Part shown: positions 19,901-28,333 of the stretch, one piece after another
Layout of the letters: the number at the start of each line of letters is the position of its first letter
How positions within the stretch are numbered: the stretch's first letter is position 1
Origin: Skeletonema tropicum
Lineage: Eukaryota; Bacillariophyta; Thalassiosirophyceae; Thalassiosirales; Thalassiosiraceae
DNA length: 64,000 bases
Direction of reading: 5' to 3'
Assembly (NCBI GenBank): GCA_037178625.1
Contig: CM074128.1
Coordinates: 5,084,001 to 5,148,000 of the forward strand
Position numbers and translations under genes: made by a program
The notes under the pieces: model-generated
The model's input: the letters and a program-made list of their open reading frames with translations, nothing else
The model's database searches: none
Told to the model about the DNA's origin: nothing

Positions 19901-22900
19901 GTGGAAGTGAAGTGTCCAATCTCACATAAAAAGATTAATCAGGTGGGAATTCTGTATGTGGATGATACCAATTTGTGGGAAGGTCTTAGAGCTGACGATG
20001 ACATTATCTCGACAAGTGCTAGAGGGCAAGAGTCAATCTCGGATTGGGCAGGTGCCTTGGGGGAAACGGGTGGCGCTTTGAAACCAGACAAATGTGGAGT
20101 TACAATACACGATCAAACACCCGATGGAAAGGGCGGCTGGTGTTACACGGATCAAAAAGCGACGCCCTCAGACGGCGAAGAGGTTGACATGAGTGAACTG
20201 GATGACTTGATTTTCCACGTCCCCACTACTGACGGGGGCTCTGCGCAAATAGATAGGTTGCCATCGAATAAAGCTGACAACAACTTAGGTCTCTACGCTA
20301 GACCGGATGGGAAACCAGACCAGCACTTCGAGCAGATGAGAGAAAAAATGACAACGTGGACGGCTCAGATTAAGAGCGGGCAAATACCAACTCGTTCGGT
20401 GTGGATGAGCTACACCAATCAGCTATGGTCTGGACTCAGGTACGGTCTGGGGGCCTGTTCGGCGTCAATCCCTGAGCTCAAAAAAGGATTGATGTCAGCA
20501 GATTTCTATATGTTAAGCAACCTCGGTGTCAACCGATCAATTACCAAGGAATGGAGATACCTGCCGGCCACGTTTGGTGGAATCGGTCTCTACGACTTGA
20601 CGGTGGAAACTGCGGCTGCTACTTTATCTTCATTCTTGCAACACTATGGAACAACTTCAGTCCTAGGGATCACTTTAAGAGCGGCTATGGAACACCTCCA
20701 AGTGGAAATAGGAGTACCGGACTGTCCCTTTAACTATGACTTTGAAGTTTGGGGTCAATTATCAACCAACGCATGGGCGAAAGCCCTATGGGAGAAGATA
20801 GACGAACTGGGAATCGTGCTGGATCTGCAATATGATGACATCCCCATCCCGAGGAACAAGGATAGGGCTATTATGGACTGCATGGTTGAACTGGGTCTAC
20901 GAGGGACGGAGCTACAGCGAGTCAATAGAGTGAGGAAAGCTCAGGAGGCAATGTTCCTCTCTGACGTGACTACGCCAAATGGACGATATCTAGAGCAATA
21001 TCTGCTTGACGGGCATTGGAAGGACTCACCTGAAGGGCGCCTTGGTAAACAGCGGTCAACACTGGAATTTGGCACGGAATATCCGACGGAAGCAGATTGG
21101 AAATTGTGGAAGAGATCCCTGCAACGTTTGACTGATAGCAAATCGTTGTTTCTTAAGGAGCCACTTGGAGATTGGATCAACCCATCTAAACGGATCTGGC
21201 GTCACTTCCTCAACACAAACACACGGACAGTGGAGATACATTCGGATGATACGATTTATGAATACGCTCACGACGTGGAATCGAATGACAGAGTGTCGAT
21301 CATGCAGCCAGTCCGAGTGCTGGATGAGCCCGCTTCTTCAGTGGTACCAACGACGATTCTGGAATACGAAGATGGCTCCATCAAACTGCTAGCACAAGGA
21401 CCGCCACTGGCCAGCCAGCCAGAAGTCGTAGCCCCTACTACATTTCTTGAGCGTCTCCGCAGTAAAGGGGGGGAATGGATGTGGGATAGGATCAGCTTCT
21501 CATCGGATCCCTCGTGGATTGTGGAAGCTATTCAACGAGGCTCATTGTTCTGTTGTACAGACGGGTCATACATGAAAAAGTTGGCGCCAAAGATCTGCGG
21601 TGCGGCTTGGGTTTTTTACTGCGCAGAGTCTCAACAGTGGCTTAAAGGAGAATTCACGGAGCACTCTAAATGGGCAAATAGCTATCGAGGAGAACAGCTA
21701 GGGATGTTGGCTATCCACCTTATCCTACTGACAATAGAGGAACACTATGGAGTGCCATTGTCCAATGCAAACATCTTTTGTGACAACAAAGGAACTATTC
21801 TCACGTTTTCCAGAAAATACGATCGTGTCCCAGGATCGGCGAAGAACAACGACATTCTCCGGGTCCTGCGGAAAATCCAAAGTGTCTCGGCTCTTGCGCA
21901 CAAGCTGTCTCATGTGAAAGCACACCAGGACGACAGCTTGGGCTATGCTTGCCTGGCTCTGGAAGCTAGACTGAACGTAGACTGCGATTTCAGGGCAAAA
22001 GCAGCCATAAAGAGAGCAATTGAAAATTTCTCCTCTCTCCCGGTCACTCTGAGCTTACCGCTAGAAGCAGCGGTTGTTATCATCGATGGAATCAAACAGA
22101 CTGCAGACTTAGCAAAGGACCTACGGTATCACGTAGGGAAGGTGAAAGCACGACAGTTCTATGCCGATGAACAACTCCTACACCCTGATATATTCGACTC
22201 TGTTGCTTGGGAACCATTGCGCCTGCTTCTCGACCGCAGGCCTAAGATGTTCAATCTGTGGTATGCGAAACAATGCTCCGGGTATTGTGGAACTGGTCAA
22301 ATGATAACTAGATATGACAAAAATGCCTCCGATAAATGTCCGAACTGCGGTTGCTTTGAAACAGCGGATCACCTGAACCGCTGTAAGAGTAGAATTAGGA
22401 GGGGGCTATTGCTTGACAGTATAAACGATCTACAAGAGTGGATGGAGGGACATTGCACGCATACGTGCAAACAGAAGTGGCTACCCCTTTTTATCTCTCT
22501 TCAGGGCAGCACTCTATTCGTGGACATGGTGCATAGTCAGGGATGGAGGATGTCTCAACAGATGCGGAGAGTGGGTAATAGCTTAGATAGGATTGGATGG
22601 AGAAACGTGATGGAGGGGAAAGTATCCAAGGAGTTTCTCCAGATGCAGAAGGAGCATCTTTTAAAGAACCATTCGTTTCTGACCATCGACAGTTGGACAA
22701 GCGGCTTCCTGGACAAGCTACTCTCGCTCACGCATACACAGTGGATCTGTAGGAATCTCACGAAACATCATCGAACGCAAGGAACCAAAGCACTTGCATC
22801 AAGAGAAGAGATTTTGAAAGAGATCGAACATCAGCTTAATCTTGGATCCGATGGGCTCTCAGCTGAAGCACGATGTCTCCTTGAAATTCCGACGGACGAG

Positions 22901-24346
22901 CTCTATGGGAAACCGACCTCTGAACTACAATACTGGTTGAACGCAGCGGTAGCAAGCAGGCAAGCTGCGGGGGATGAATCAGGCGGGCTTTTAGAGCCTC
23001 CTTCTGGGCAAGTCACGACTGGTGCCAAGCAACGAGAAGATCGCAAATCAAAGCCACAGGGTACTTCAAAGACTGCCGCACCTGCGCGCAAACCAAAAGC
23101 ACTCGCTCCCATCTTTCTCCCGAAAAAAGCAAGGCGTACAGCCCAGCCGAGCGCCCTACCTACCCAGCCTCCTACAACTCTACCACCGGCTGTGAGTCCG
23201 CAACAACAGGACCGCATTGGGCTTCTGCAAAGGAACTCGGATGAAGACTTACACCGATGTCAAGTTGGAGCCCTTTTGCGGGACGTGCCAGCTAATTTTC
23301 AGTTATGCCTCCAAGGAGGGGACAAGGTTCGGCGTGATGCAATGCGGTCTTTGCGACCCCCTCAGTGGCTCAATGATGAAGTTATAAATGGCTATCTCCT
23401 AAGAGTCCTCCTCCCAAAGGTGAATCGGCAACACGTCTACATCTTCAACTCATTCTTCATGTCAACCCTCCTACGTACGGGGGCTGACGGCAGGTCTGCT
23501 CCGTCCTACAACTTTGACGGCGTTAAACGCTGGGGAAATCGTTTAAGGAGGAAGAATAAAATTTTGGGAGTGAAAGAGATCTTCGTGCCGATCAACCACT
23601 CTAGAACTCACTGGCTATTACTCAGGGCGAATACAGAAACAAAGGTTATTACCCTGTGGGATTCCCAAGGTAGGAAGCCGGGCAATCAATTGTATCTGAC
23701 TACAATGTTAAGGTATTTGGGGGACAAATACAGTGAACTTCACGGGGTACCGAGTGACAATTGGAAAGCAGAGTGGTCACTAGTAGATGCCTCCAACAAT
23801 TCTCCGAAACAAACCAATGGACACGACTGTGGATTGTTTGTCCTCGCTAATGCGACTATGCTGGCTCAGCAGATCCCTCTGTCCCCTTCCTCGTACAATG
23901 AGGGAGATTTCCAGCTGTTAGACACCCGAAGTAGGGTGGCGATGCTGTTGTGGCTAGCGAGTACCAACAGGCCTGTACCACCTGCAGTACGGGCAGTCCA
24001 ATCGAGGCGGCGTCAACGCCCAACACAGAGCAATGAGAGGAGCCGAAATGGCCAATCTAAGATCAAACCGCTTCCAGCAAAGAAAGCTTCTGCCGCAGTC
24101 AAGCACTCAAAAGGCAAGGAGCGCGCAAAGCGACGTCGCAACAACAAGCGAATTATCCCGGGAGGTCCCAAAACTCGGGGGAAAATCTTGGTCACAGACC
24201 CCACGCCATTGCAACAGACACATTCACTATTGAACAAGAAACGCAAAGCAGAGTCCGTAGTTTTTGGGGAGGCCACATTGTTAGCTACCACTCAACGCCA
24301 TGCTCCGCCGAAGAGGAAGAAACGGAAACAGCACCACCCTGACTGA
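16979..24346 (+). CDS. E2 ORF2: endonuclease / RT / RNase H / Ulp1-type protease polyprotein, 2455 aa
   Basis: The ATG overlaps the ORF1 stop. The order is: a basic N-terminus (QPLRYFARYPEVSQ, then Arg/Lys-rich); an APE-like endonuclease at about 150-410 (NINGL near 157, LGLQETNTNF, MMDANEN near 334, GDHRP near 407); a reverse transcriptase at about 740-1020 (QVDAAQCYDRV near 886, AQGNGAAPPTW near 947, catalytic YVDD near 994); RNase H (TDGSY near 1528, YRGEQLG near 1568, CDNKG near 1600, DFRAKAA near 1668); and a zinc knuckle CPNC...H...C near 1787. After a Pro/Lys-rich linker comes a C-terminal domain at about 2090-2325 of Ulp1/SENP (C48) cysteine-protease type: THW (His near 2210), WDSQG (Asp near 2228) and QTNGHDCGLFV (Gln and Cys near 2277-2283). 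The tail is strongly basic and could direct nuclear import. All catalytic residues appear present. The protease may process the polyprotein or act on SUMO-like conjugates, which is an inference. Confidence 0.88.
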   Translation: MDNGQPLRYFARYPEVSQSIQERQRKQQPRRSTSNQKKSARRAQQYRLSNTRNHVKFRGRYSSEKNNTSDKLDADTMRQLIANRQRWCDDPSAKDLNELLDDYRHKEREKQDRTSSTKELRPLGQTVENTIVKIYGNLRVEEKGSDVVRIMSLNINGLSLWKHNNHKVDRLKHVLRTYGVDVLGLQETNTNFHHLKSSVTVASMLRHGEDRIKSVHSQNTRELQNIGNVQAGGTAVVIRDELSGLPMTCGKDSTELGMFSWYRTEPVNGVRTVFLSAYAPCKSEGVGTYYQHIERYIQSHQLKTNPKDLFRRHIVDAIKRWRSKGDRVVLMMDANENVLDGVLSKRLAEDDIRMREAVHRMVPGRRGPATHFRGNSQKNGAIDGIWISDDVELTGASYLPFDGDLGDHRPVVVDLQMRSVIGTSICRIVPPKARKLNSKVPRIRVKYLAQLKKGFTDRRIPQKLKEVNRIASFPPSAEVVSKMEILDNMIEEEMLHAEAKCRVIYPAHYEFSPAIQSWMDKCHLLKWILRHHQGKKVNWGNLRRFARRKGMEDCLRYPVDEVVQLYKETKKRTRELMAESPYLRKHFLHEKLTDAVINERVDEAKRVELILKGEAQRKQWQGIKRATKQQGVMNVTRVEVTQADGKVVEHATKESIEEALKSELRTRFGRATSAPVCQGVLFDLLGVYADTNTAVEILEGSFAPPPDTDQRTILILDEIAAIWKKIGDGEISVVVSQEDYQYYWRKVKERTSSSISGLHFGHYKSIAFDDDLSRLLAKKFSLMIQTGTGPERWARGLSVMLEKIAGVALVNKLRAILLLEADFNFCNKLIFGHRMLDLARAKGMVPEEIYSGKGRTAEDAILQQVLMYDIARITKRPLLVAQVDAAQCYDRVALPIASLTLQAFKVPKCAALSMLRPLHNMEFFLRTGFGQSSSYFGGKEDGKHGLAQGNGAAPPTWQQISTVMINTHKTNGHGVEVKCPISHKKINQVGILYVDDTNLWEGLRADDDIISTSARGQESISDWAGALGETGGALKPDKCGVTIHDQTPDGKGGWCYTDQKATPSDGEEVDMSELDDLIFHVPTTDGGSAQIDRLPSNKADNNLGLYARPDGKPDQHFEQMREKMTTWTAQIKSGQIPTRSVWMSYTNQLWSGLRYGLGACSASIPELKKGLMSADFYMLSNLGVNRSITKEWRYLPATFGGIGLYDLTVETAAATLSSFLQHYGTTSVLGITLRAAMEHLQVEIGVPDCPFNYDFEVWGQLSTNAWAKALWEKIDELGIVLDLQYDDIPIPRNKDRAIMDCMVELGLRGTELQRVNRVRKAQEAMFLSDVTTPNGRYLEQYLLDGHWKDSPEGRLGKQRSTLEFGTEYPTEADWKLWKRSLQRLTDSKSLFLKEPLGDWINPSKRIWRHFLNTNTRTVEIHSDDTIYEYAHDVESNDRVSIMQPVRVLDEPASSVVPTTILEYEDGSIKLLAQGPPLASQPEVVAPTTFLERLRSKGGEWMWDRISFSSDPSWIVEAIQRGSLFCCTDGSYMKKLAPKICGAAWVFYCAESQQWLKGEFTEHSKWANSYRGEQLGMLAIHLILLTIEEHYGVPLSNANIFCDNKGTILTFSRKYDRVPGSAKNNDILRVLRKIQSVSALAHKLSHVKAHQDDSLGYACLALEARLNVDCDFRAKAAIKRAIENFSSLPVTLSLPLEAAVVIIDGIKQTADLAKDLRYHVGKVKARQFYADEQLLHPDIFDSVAWEPLRLLLDRRPKMFNLWYAKQCSGYCGTGQMITRYDKNASDKCPNCGCFETADHLNRCKSRIRRGLLLDSINDLQEWMEGHCTHTCKQKWLPLFISLQGSTLFVDMVHSQGWRMSQQMRRVGNSLDRIGWRNVMEGKVSKEFLQMQKEHLLKNHSFLTIDSWTSGFLDKLLSLTHTQWICRNLTKHHRTQGTKALASREEILKEIEHQLNLGSDGLSAEARCLLEIPTDELYGKPTSELQYWLNAAVASRQAAGDESGGLLEPPSGQVTTGAKQREDRKSKPQGTSKTAAPARKPKALAPIFLPKKARRTAQPSALPTQPPTTLPPAVSPQQQDRIGLLQRNSDEDLHRCQVGALLRDVPANFQLCLQGGDKVRRDAMRSLRPPQWLNDEVINGYLLRVLLPKVNRQHVYIFNSFFMSTLLRTGADGRSAPSYNFDGVKRWGNRLRRKNKILGVKEIFVPINHSRTHWLLLRANTETKVITLWDSQGRKPGNQLYLTTMLRYLGDKYSELHGVPSDNWKAEWSLVDASNNSPKQTNGHDCGLFVLANATMLAQQIPLSPSSYNEGDFQLLDTRSRVAMLLWLASTNRPVPPAVRAVQSRRRQRPTQSNERSRNGQSKIKPLPAKKASAAVKHSKGKERAKRRRNNKRIIPGGPKTRGKILVTDPTPLQQTHSLLNKKRKAESVVFGEATLLATTQRHAPPKRKKRKQHHPD

Positions 24347-24446
24347 AAGAATTGAGTCCAAACTATGTGTCGCAGGAGCACTCTCACCTGGTTACAGACG
24401 CTTCGGCGTTTAAGAGGAGTCCTTGACTCCTACGGGAAGTTTCCCG
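24347..24446 (+). other. E2 3' untranslated region with two hairpins
   Basis: After the ORF2 stop, AGGAGT-CCTTG-ACTCCT and then the near-perfect palindrome ACGGGAA-GT-TTCCCGT (ending near 24447) can fold. There is no poly(A). Terminal hairpins may be the structure the reverse transcriptase recognises, which is an inference. The dispersed 102-bp repeat begins exactly where the second hairpin ends. Confidence 0.5.
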
Positions 24447-24548
24447 TCTTGCTGTCTGGAAAGCCATTCGGCAATAGAAAAGACCGTACAGTTGTACCGA
24501 AGCAGGTCCCTTTTAGTATCATAGATATCTAATCTGATTAACTTTGTA
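24447..24548 (+). repeat. 102-bp dispersed direct repeat, copy 2
   Basis: Counterpart of 1729-1830. It lies directly between the E2 3' hairpins and the 854-aa gene, so here it forms most of the leader or promoter of that gene. Confidence 0.85.
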
Positions 24549-24573
24549 TTTATTTATTTAAACAACATTCAAC

Positions 24574-27138
24574 ATGCCTGCCATTGCACTTGTCATTGCT
24601 GCCGCGAAAGCTGGATGCTTCATTGTCGGCTCGCTAGTTCATGAAGTGAATGAAGTCATGAAACGCCTCGGAGTTGATCACGACGATACTCCAAGAGCTT
24701 CGTGCTTGTTGATCAAAGATGATGAACAACTTGGCCTTGAACTCCAAGAGACTCCCAACGAATCTCCATCTCCAAGCATCGCGTTGATTCGTTACGCGCC
24801 TCGAGAGGTCGTTCTTTCGTCAAGCTCGAGGGATCTAGCGCTTCTATCAAACGATGCTCTTGCTCTTGAAGCAACATTCAATGTGATCGAGGACTTTCTT
24901 CCCATCATGAAGAACTTCAACTTCTTTGCTGCTTGGGCTCGGTTCCGTGCGAGATTCATTGCTTTGGTGCAATCTGCGCTCCACCTCGTCATTACTGACA
25001 TGAAAATGGCGATGTCTTCTTTCATTGGATCTGTTTCTGAAAGTGTTGTCGAAAAGAAAGCAGTCACTTCCATTGCATTCTTGATTCAGGAAAACTCCTC
25101 CAGGGTTATGGCTCTGGTCACTGTCATCTTGAAAGAAGCATCGCGTCTGCTCAAGAGTCGTTATGCGAGGAGCATGTTCAAGCTTCTCGGGCAAATCTTT
25201 CCGGCCGGAATTAGAGGTGACGCGCTCCCTGATAATAGCTCATTTGGTGACAGTGCCTTAGTTGAAGTCGGCACTTGTGCGCAACATTATCTTGCAAAAG
25301 TAATTGCTTGCGTCAAGCGAGCCCTCGCGATGATATTCAGTCAATCCGCTAGCCTTCTCAGCCCTTTACAACTTCACGGTCCCAAGGTGATGACGCTAGT
25401 ATTGCTGCTCTGCGTCAGCATTTCTGTCATTGGATGGAGCATCCCAATGATGATATTCGAAGTCGAAGGGAGTCAATCTGAACAGGACTTTGAGCAGAAG
25501 GCGCTTATTCTCGAGGCTGTATCAGAAGTGGAAGTGGAAGCCGGTGCGTTCAGTCCTATCAAATCTCAAATTGTGTATCTATCGGAGGGTCCCTCGAATG
25601 CTCTCAGCTTGACGGAATCTATAAACAATTTCGACGAACTGCAACCTGTCTCGATGGCTACGAGAACGAGTGACGACTTGGATCATCTTGGTCTGACTGA
25701 ATTTCACCCCATTCAGCATTTGTGGCCAGCTAATGACTTTAGTTTTACGTCTATGCCTGACTTGCAAACTAGCTACCTCTGGGATGATGTTACAACAGCT
25801 GTATCTCTCGTCGAGTGGAATATCATTCAATCAAACTCTGGATATAGATATGGATTAGAGACTGCTCTCGAGACAAGTCTGTTGATGTGTGTGTATGTGC
25901 AGGAATTGCTTCCTAGCAAAGATCGTGCTTCTAGTGAAATTGCTACGGAGCATTTTACAGATGAGTTTTTTGGACTCAACGCTCTACAGAATCATTCTTT
26001 TGTTGAGTCGGAGCTGGGCATCGCATTCGACGGAGTTACTTCTACTACGCTGACGACAATTGCAGCAGGTCTATCTCAAGAGTTTTCCACAATCAGAATC
26101 AGTTCTCTTTCGAGAGAAGTCGATGTAGACACTGACCCAATGCACTTTGACTACCGATATTTTGATTCGATGGCTGTGCAAGAGCAGGACGTGCACATGG
26201 GCTTGGATCATCCTGGCTTAGTATTGCATTTCATGAGTGTTGAGGTCTACCAGCAACAGCAACAATCTGAGTCTCCTCCGTTCATATGCAAGCTCGGAGA
26301 TCTTTCGTCTGATAGATTTGGCACGAGCCATTTTTCAGTGGTCGTGGCCGAGTCTTTTGATGGCTACACTGTATCTATATACTCTGCTGCGTCTGCAAAT
26401 GCAGATGAGACCTTGATATTTACGTCCAGTTTCGTTGCCCAGGATTCACAGAATGAATCCTCTGTAGAGTCAGAGTCACTGGGTCGTTATATTCTTTCGA
26501 GGAGTGTATCCTGCGGGAATGCTTTGAGTACGCAGATGATTGTGGCTGAATTGGGTGGCTCTGATGATATTTATCCAATCCAGTGCCAACACTTCGATAG
26601 ATCGTCAGCCTTAGATGCGACGTGTACTCATCCACTGCTGAGAATACCAGCCCCATTTGGTCGAATCTGGGCATCTGCTTCGATGAGTAGTAGTAGTAGT
26701 CCCACGAGGTTCTCTGCAGCAGCTTCGCCAAGTATGAGATTTGGAGCACTAGAAGAATTCACACGTCTTCATATTTTCCTCGAGCTTCGTCAACTTGCTT
26801 GGATACTACTTTTGATGGCATATCGCAACTCTGACGATGACGATGGAGCTACAAATGAGCCTGATGTCGTACTCTCCTCTGAGTCGGAGATATCACCTGG
26901 TACAGACTTGGCCTTGGAGGAATTGTTCGATGATGAAATCATATTTGTCAATGAAAAGAGGGGATCAGACGAAGCTTTTGTGCGGAACACAAATACCAAG
27001 TCTTCGTCTTCGAGGCAAGAGTTGGTAGCATTACGCTCGGAGTTGGGAAGGCATTGGAATTCTCCAAGTAAGCGCCGGACTAGGGAGAGTTATCGTATTC
27101 ACAGCAGACCAAAATACTTTGAGCCAACGTGGGCATAA
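24574..27138 (+). CDS. Orphan protein with one predicted membrane segment, 854 aa
   Basis: The ATG lies in AACATTCAACATGCC, a plausible context. The frame is long and intact. The N-terminus is moderately hydrophobic (ALVIAAAKAGCFIVGSLV). Residues about 90-210 are helical and amphipathic. A clear membrane segment lies near 271-290 (VMTLVLLLCVSISVIGW). The middle is rich in Ser, Asp and Glu. The C-terminus has an acidic stretch (NSDDDDGATNE) and a basic tail. I recognise no domain. It follows retroelement E2 by about 200 bp. It could be a host gene beside the insertion or cargo tied to the 102-bp repeat. The long unbroken frame supports real coding. Confidence 0.6.
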   Translation: MPAIALVIAAAKAGCFIVGSLVHEVNEVMKRLGVDHDDTPRASCLLIKDDEQLGLELQETPNESPSPSIALIRYAPREVVLSSSSRDLALLSNDALALEATFNVIEDFLPIMKNFNFFAAWARFRARFIALVQSALHLVITDMKMAMSSFIGSVSESVVEKKAVTSIAFLIQENSSRVMALVTVILKEASRLLKSRYARSMFKLLGQIFPAGIRGDALPDNSSFGDSALVEVGTCAQHYLAKVIACVKRALAMIFSQSASLLSPLQLHGPKVMTLVLLLCVSISVIGWSIPMMIFEVEGSQSEQDFEQKALILEAVSEVEVEAGAFSPIKSQIVYLSEGPSNALSLTESINNFDELQPVSMATRTSDDLDHLGLTEFHPIQHLWPANDFSFTSMPDLQTSYLWDDVTTAVSLVEWNIIQSNSGYRYGLETALETSLLMCVYVQELLPSKDRASSEIATEHFTDEFFGLNALQNHSFVESELGIAFDGVTSTTLTTIAAGLSQEFSTIRISSLSREVDVDTDPMHFDYRYFDSMAVQEQDVHMGLDHPGLVLHFMSVEVYQQQQQSESPPFICKLGDLSSDRFGTSHFSVVVAESFDGYTVSIYSAASANADETLIFTSSFVAQDSQNESSVESESLGRYILSRSVSCGNALSTQMIVAELGGSDDIYPIQCQHFDRSSALDATCTHPLLRIPAPFGRIWASASMSSSSSPTRFSAAASPSMRFGALEEFTRLHIFLELRQLAWILLLMAYRNSDDDDGATNEPDVVLSSESEISPGTDLALEELFDDEIIFVNEKRGSDEAFVRNTNTKSSSSRQELVALRSELGRHWNSPSKRRTRESYRIHSRPKYFEPTWA

Positions 27139-28333
27139 TTTGGAGGAGAGTGAAGCACAGCTGAACTATTTTTGACGGATTCTGGCCGTAATCGCTATCT
27201 GTGAATCAGTAAGATCTCGTGTGTGGTTCATTGTGCTGACGTGCAGTGGAAGTGGAGAAAGAAGTATTGTTTGATCCTCGCTTGCCAGTAGCTGGATACA
27301 CACAACTGCCATGTCCTGAACTCTGGAGATTTCGGAATATCATTTCTGGAAAAGGAACTAATCCTGTCTTTACATCGTTTTTCTTTCTTTTCAGCTCAGC
27401 TTGAGCCCAAGGGCGGGAGGTAAGTTTAGCTCGTCATCTTTGTTACTATTACTAACGGTTCGATGTTGTCCCTCTCTCTTAATACACTTCGAGTTTAGGT
27501 GAGTTCTCTTCAACGGTGAAGGAAGCTTTAGTTAGTGGGTCTTTTCCTCGTCTTCAAGCCTGGCCAGCTAGGGGACGAGAAGGGTACGTGCCTTGGTTTG
27601 CTTTCCGTGCTGCTTATCTTCATTTTTCGTACAATACTCAAAATCCAGCGTCGGGCTGGTACTCCTAGAGATGAATAGCATCTGGAGGTGGAAGGCATTT
27701 GGTTCAGAACCATCGGCAAAGACCGGGCAAAGTTCCCAGGCAGCTACCTTGGGGGTACTGCTAAACCATAAGTCTACCCTGGTTCCTTCGGGTTCCACGC
27801 CACCCCATTACATTAGTCGATGGCCTTTACGTGGCAATGGGGATGAGTACACTTTTCTCTCTTGAGAGGAAGTGGAAACTAACAATCGACAAAAATACCT
27901 TACTATTGGCACACGGATGGATGGATGCATGCAGTTGGCCGACTTCATTGTGGATGAATGCAGCTGGTGACTTGTCTATGGGAAGATCTATATATCCATC
28001 TGACAAATTTGCTTGTGTATGTACACACTAGCCTCGCTGACGCTCGTCTAGCCGCTGCGCGGGTTTTCTAAATAAGAGAGGAGGCACCGGCTATCTACTA
28101 CGATATTGATTGTGTCTACTTATATACATAGCAGTATTCAAATAGTACGAATTGAAAATTGATTTTATTTCGTTTTTTGGGTCTCCTTCCTTCTTCCCCG
28201 AATCTTGATGGGTGTTTGTTGTGATATCAGATTCGTCATTGAAAGAGTGAGGCAGCTTCCCTAAGGTATATGAAACTTGCAATACTATCCTAGTAGATAG
28301 TGATGTGACGAAATATTAGTAAGCTTGAAAAGG
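27139..28333. other. Intergenic with a dispersed repeat
   Basis: No supported gene. Holds the repeat copy at 27664-27866. Small open frames across that copy (27528-27865 on either strand) are judged accidental. Confidence 0.4.
27664..27866 (+). repeat. About 200-bp dispersed repeat, copy 1
   Basis: Matches 50231-50427 in inverted orientation, with scattered mismatches and small indels. Shared blocks include CTAGAGATGAATAGCA, GGCAAAGACCGGGCAAAGTT and the end GTACACTTTTCTC. No coding frame is conserved. Length and lack of coding suit a SINE or MITE-like element. I see no convincing tRNA A/B boxes or terminal inverted repeats. Confidence 0.75.

Larger units (their letters stand above)
15027..24452 (+). 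mobile_element. Full-length non-LTR retroelement E2
   Basis: About 9.4 kb with ORF1 (15096-16979), a TAATG junction and a long ORF2 (16979-24346), then a 3' region with two hairpins. A shared 10-mer, TGTCTGGAAA, at 15017-15026 and 24453-24462 is a candidate target-site duplication and gives these limits. The 5' leader (CTACGTAGGAAYTAGTACA... then ATGGC) is also found in E3 (54294 onward), so the 5' end is within a few tens of bases of 15027. Both ORFs are intact, so the copy could be recent or active. Confidence 0.75.

Noticed and set aside
27664..27866. tRNA or tRNA-derived gene inside the dispersed repeat (GGTTCC...CC stretch)
   Set aside because: I could not place a matching A box or a cloverleaf, and the second copy does not keep one.
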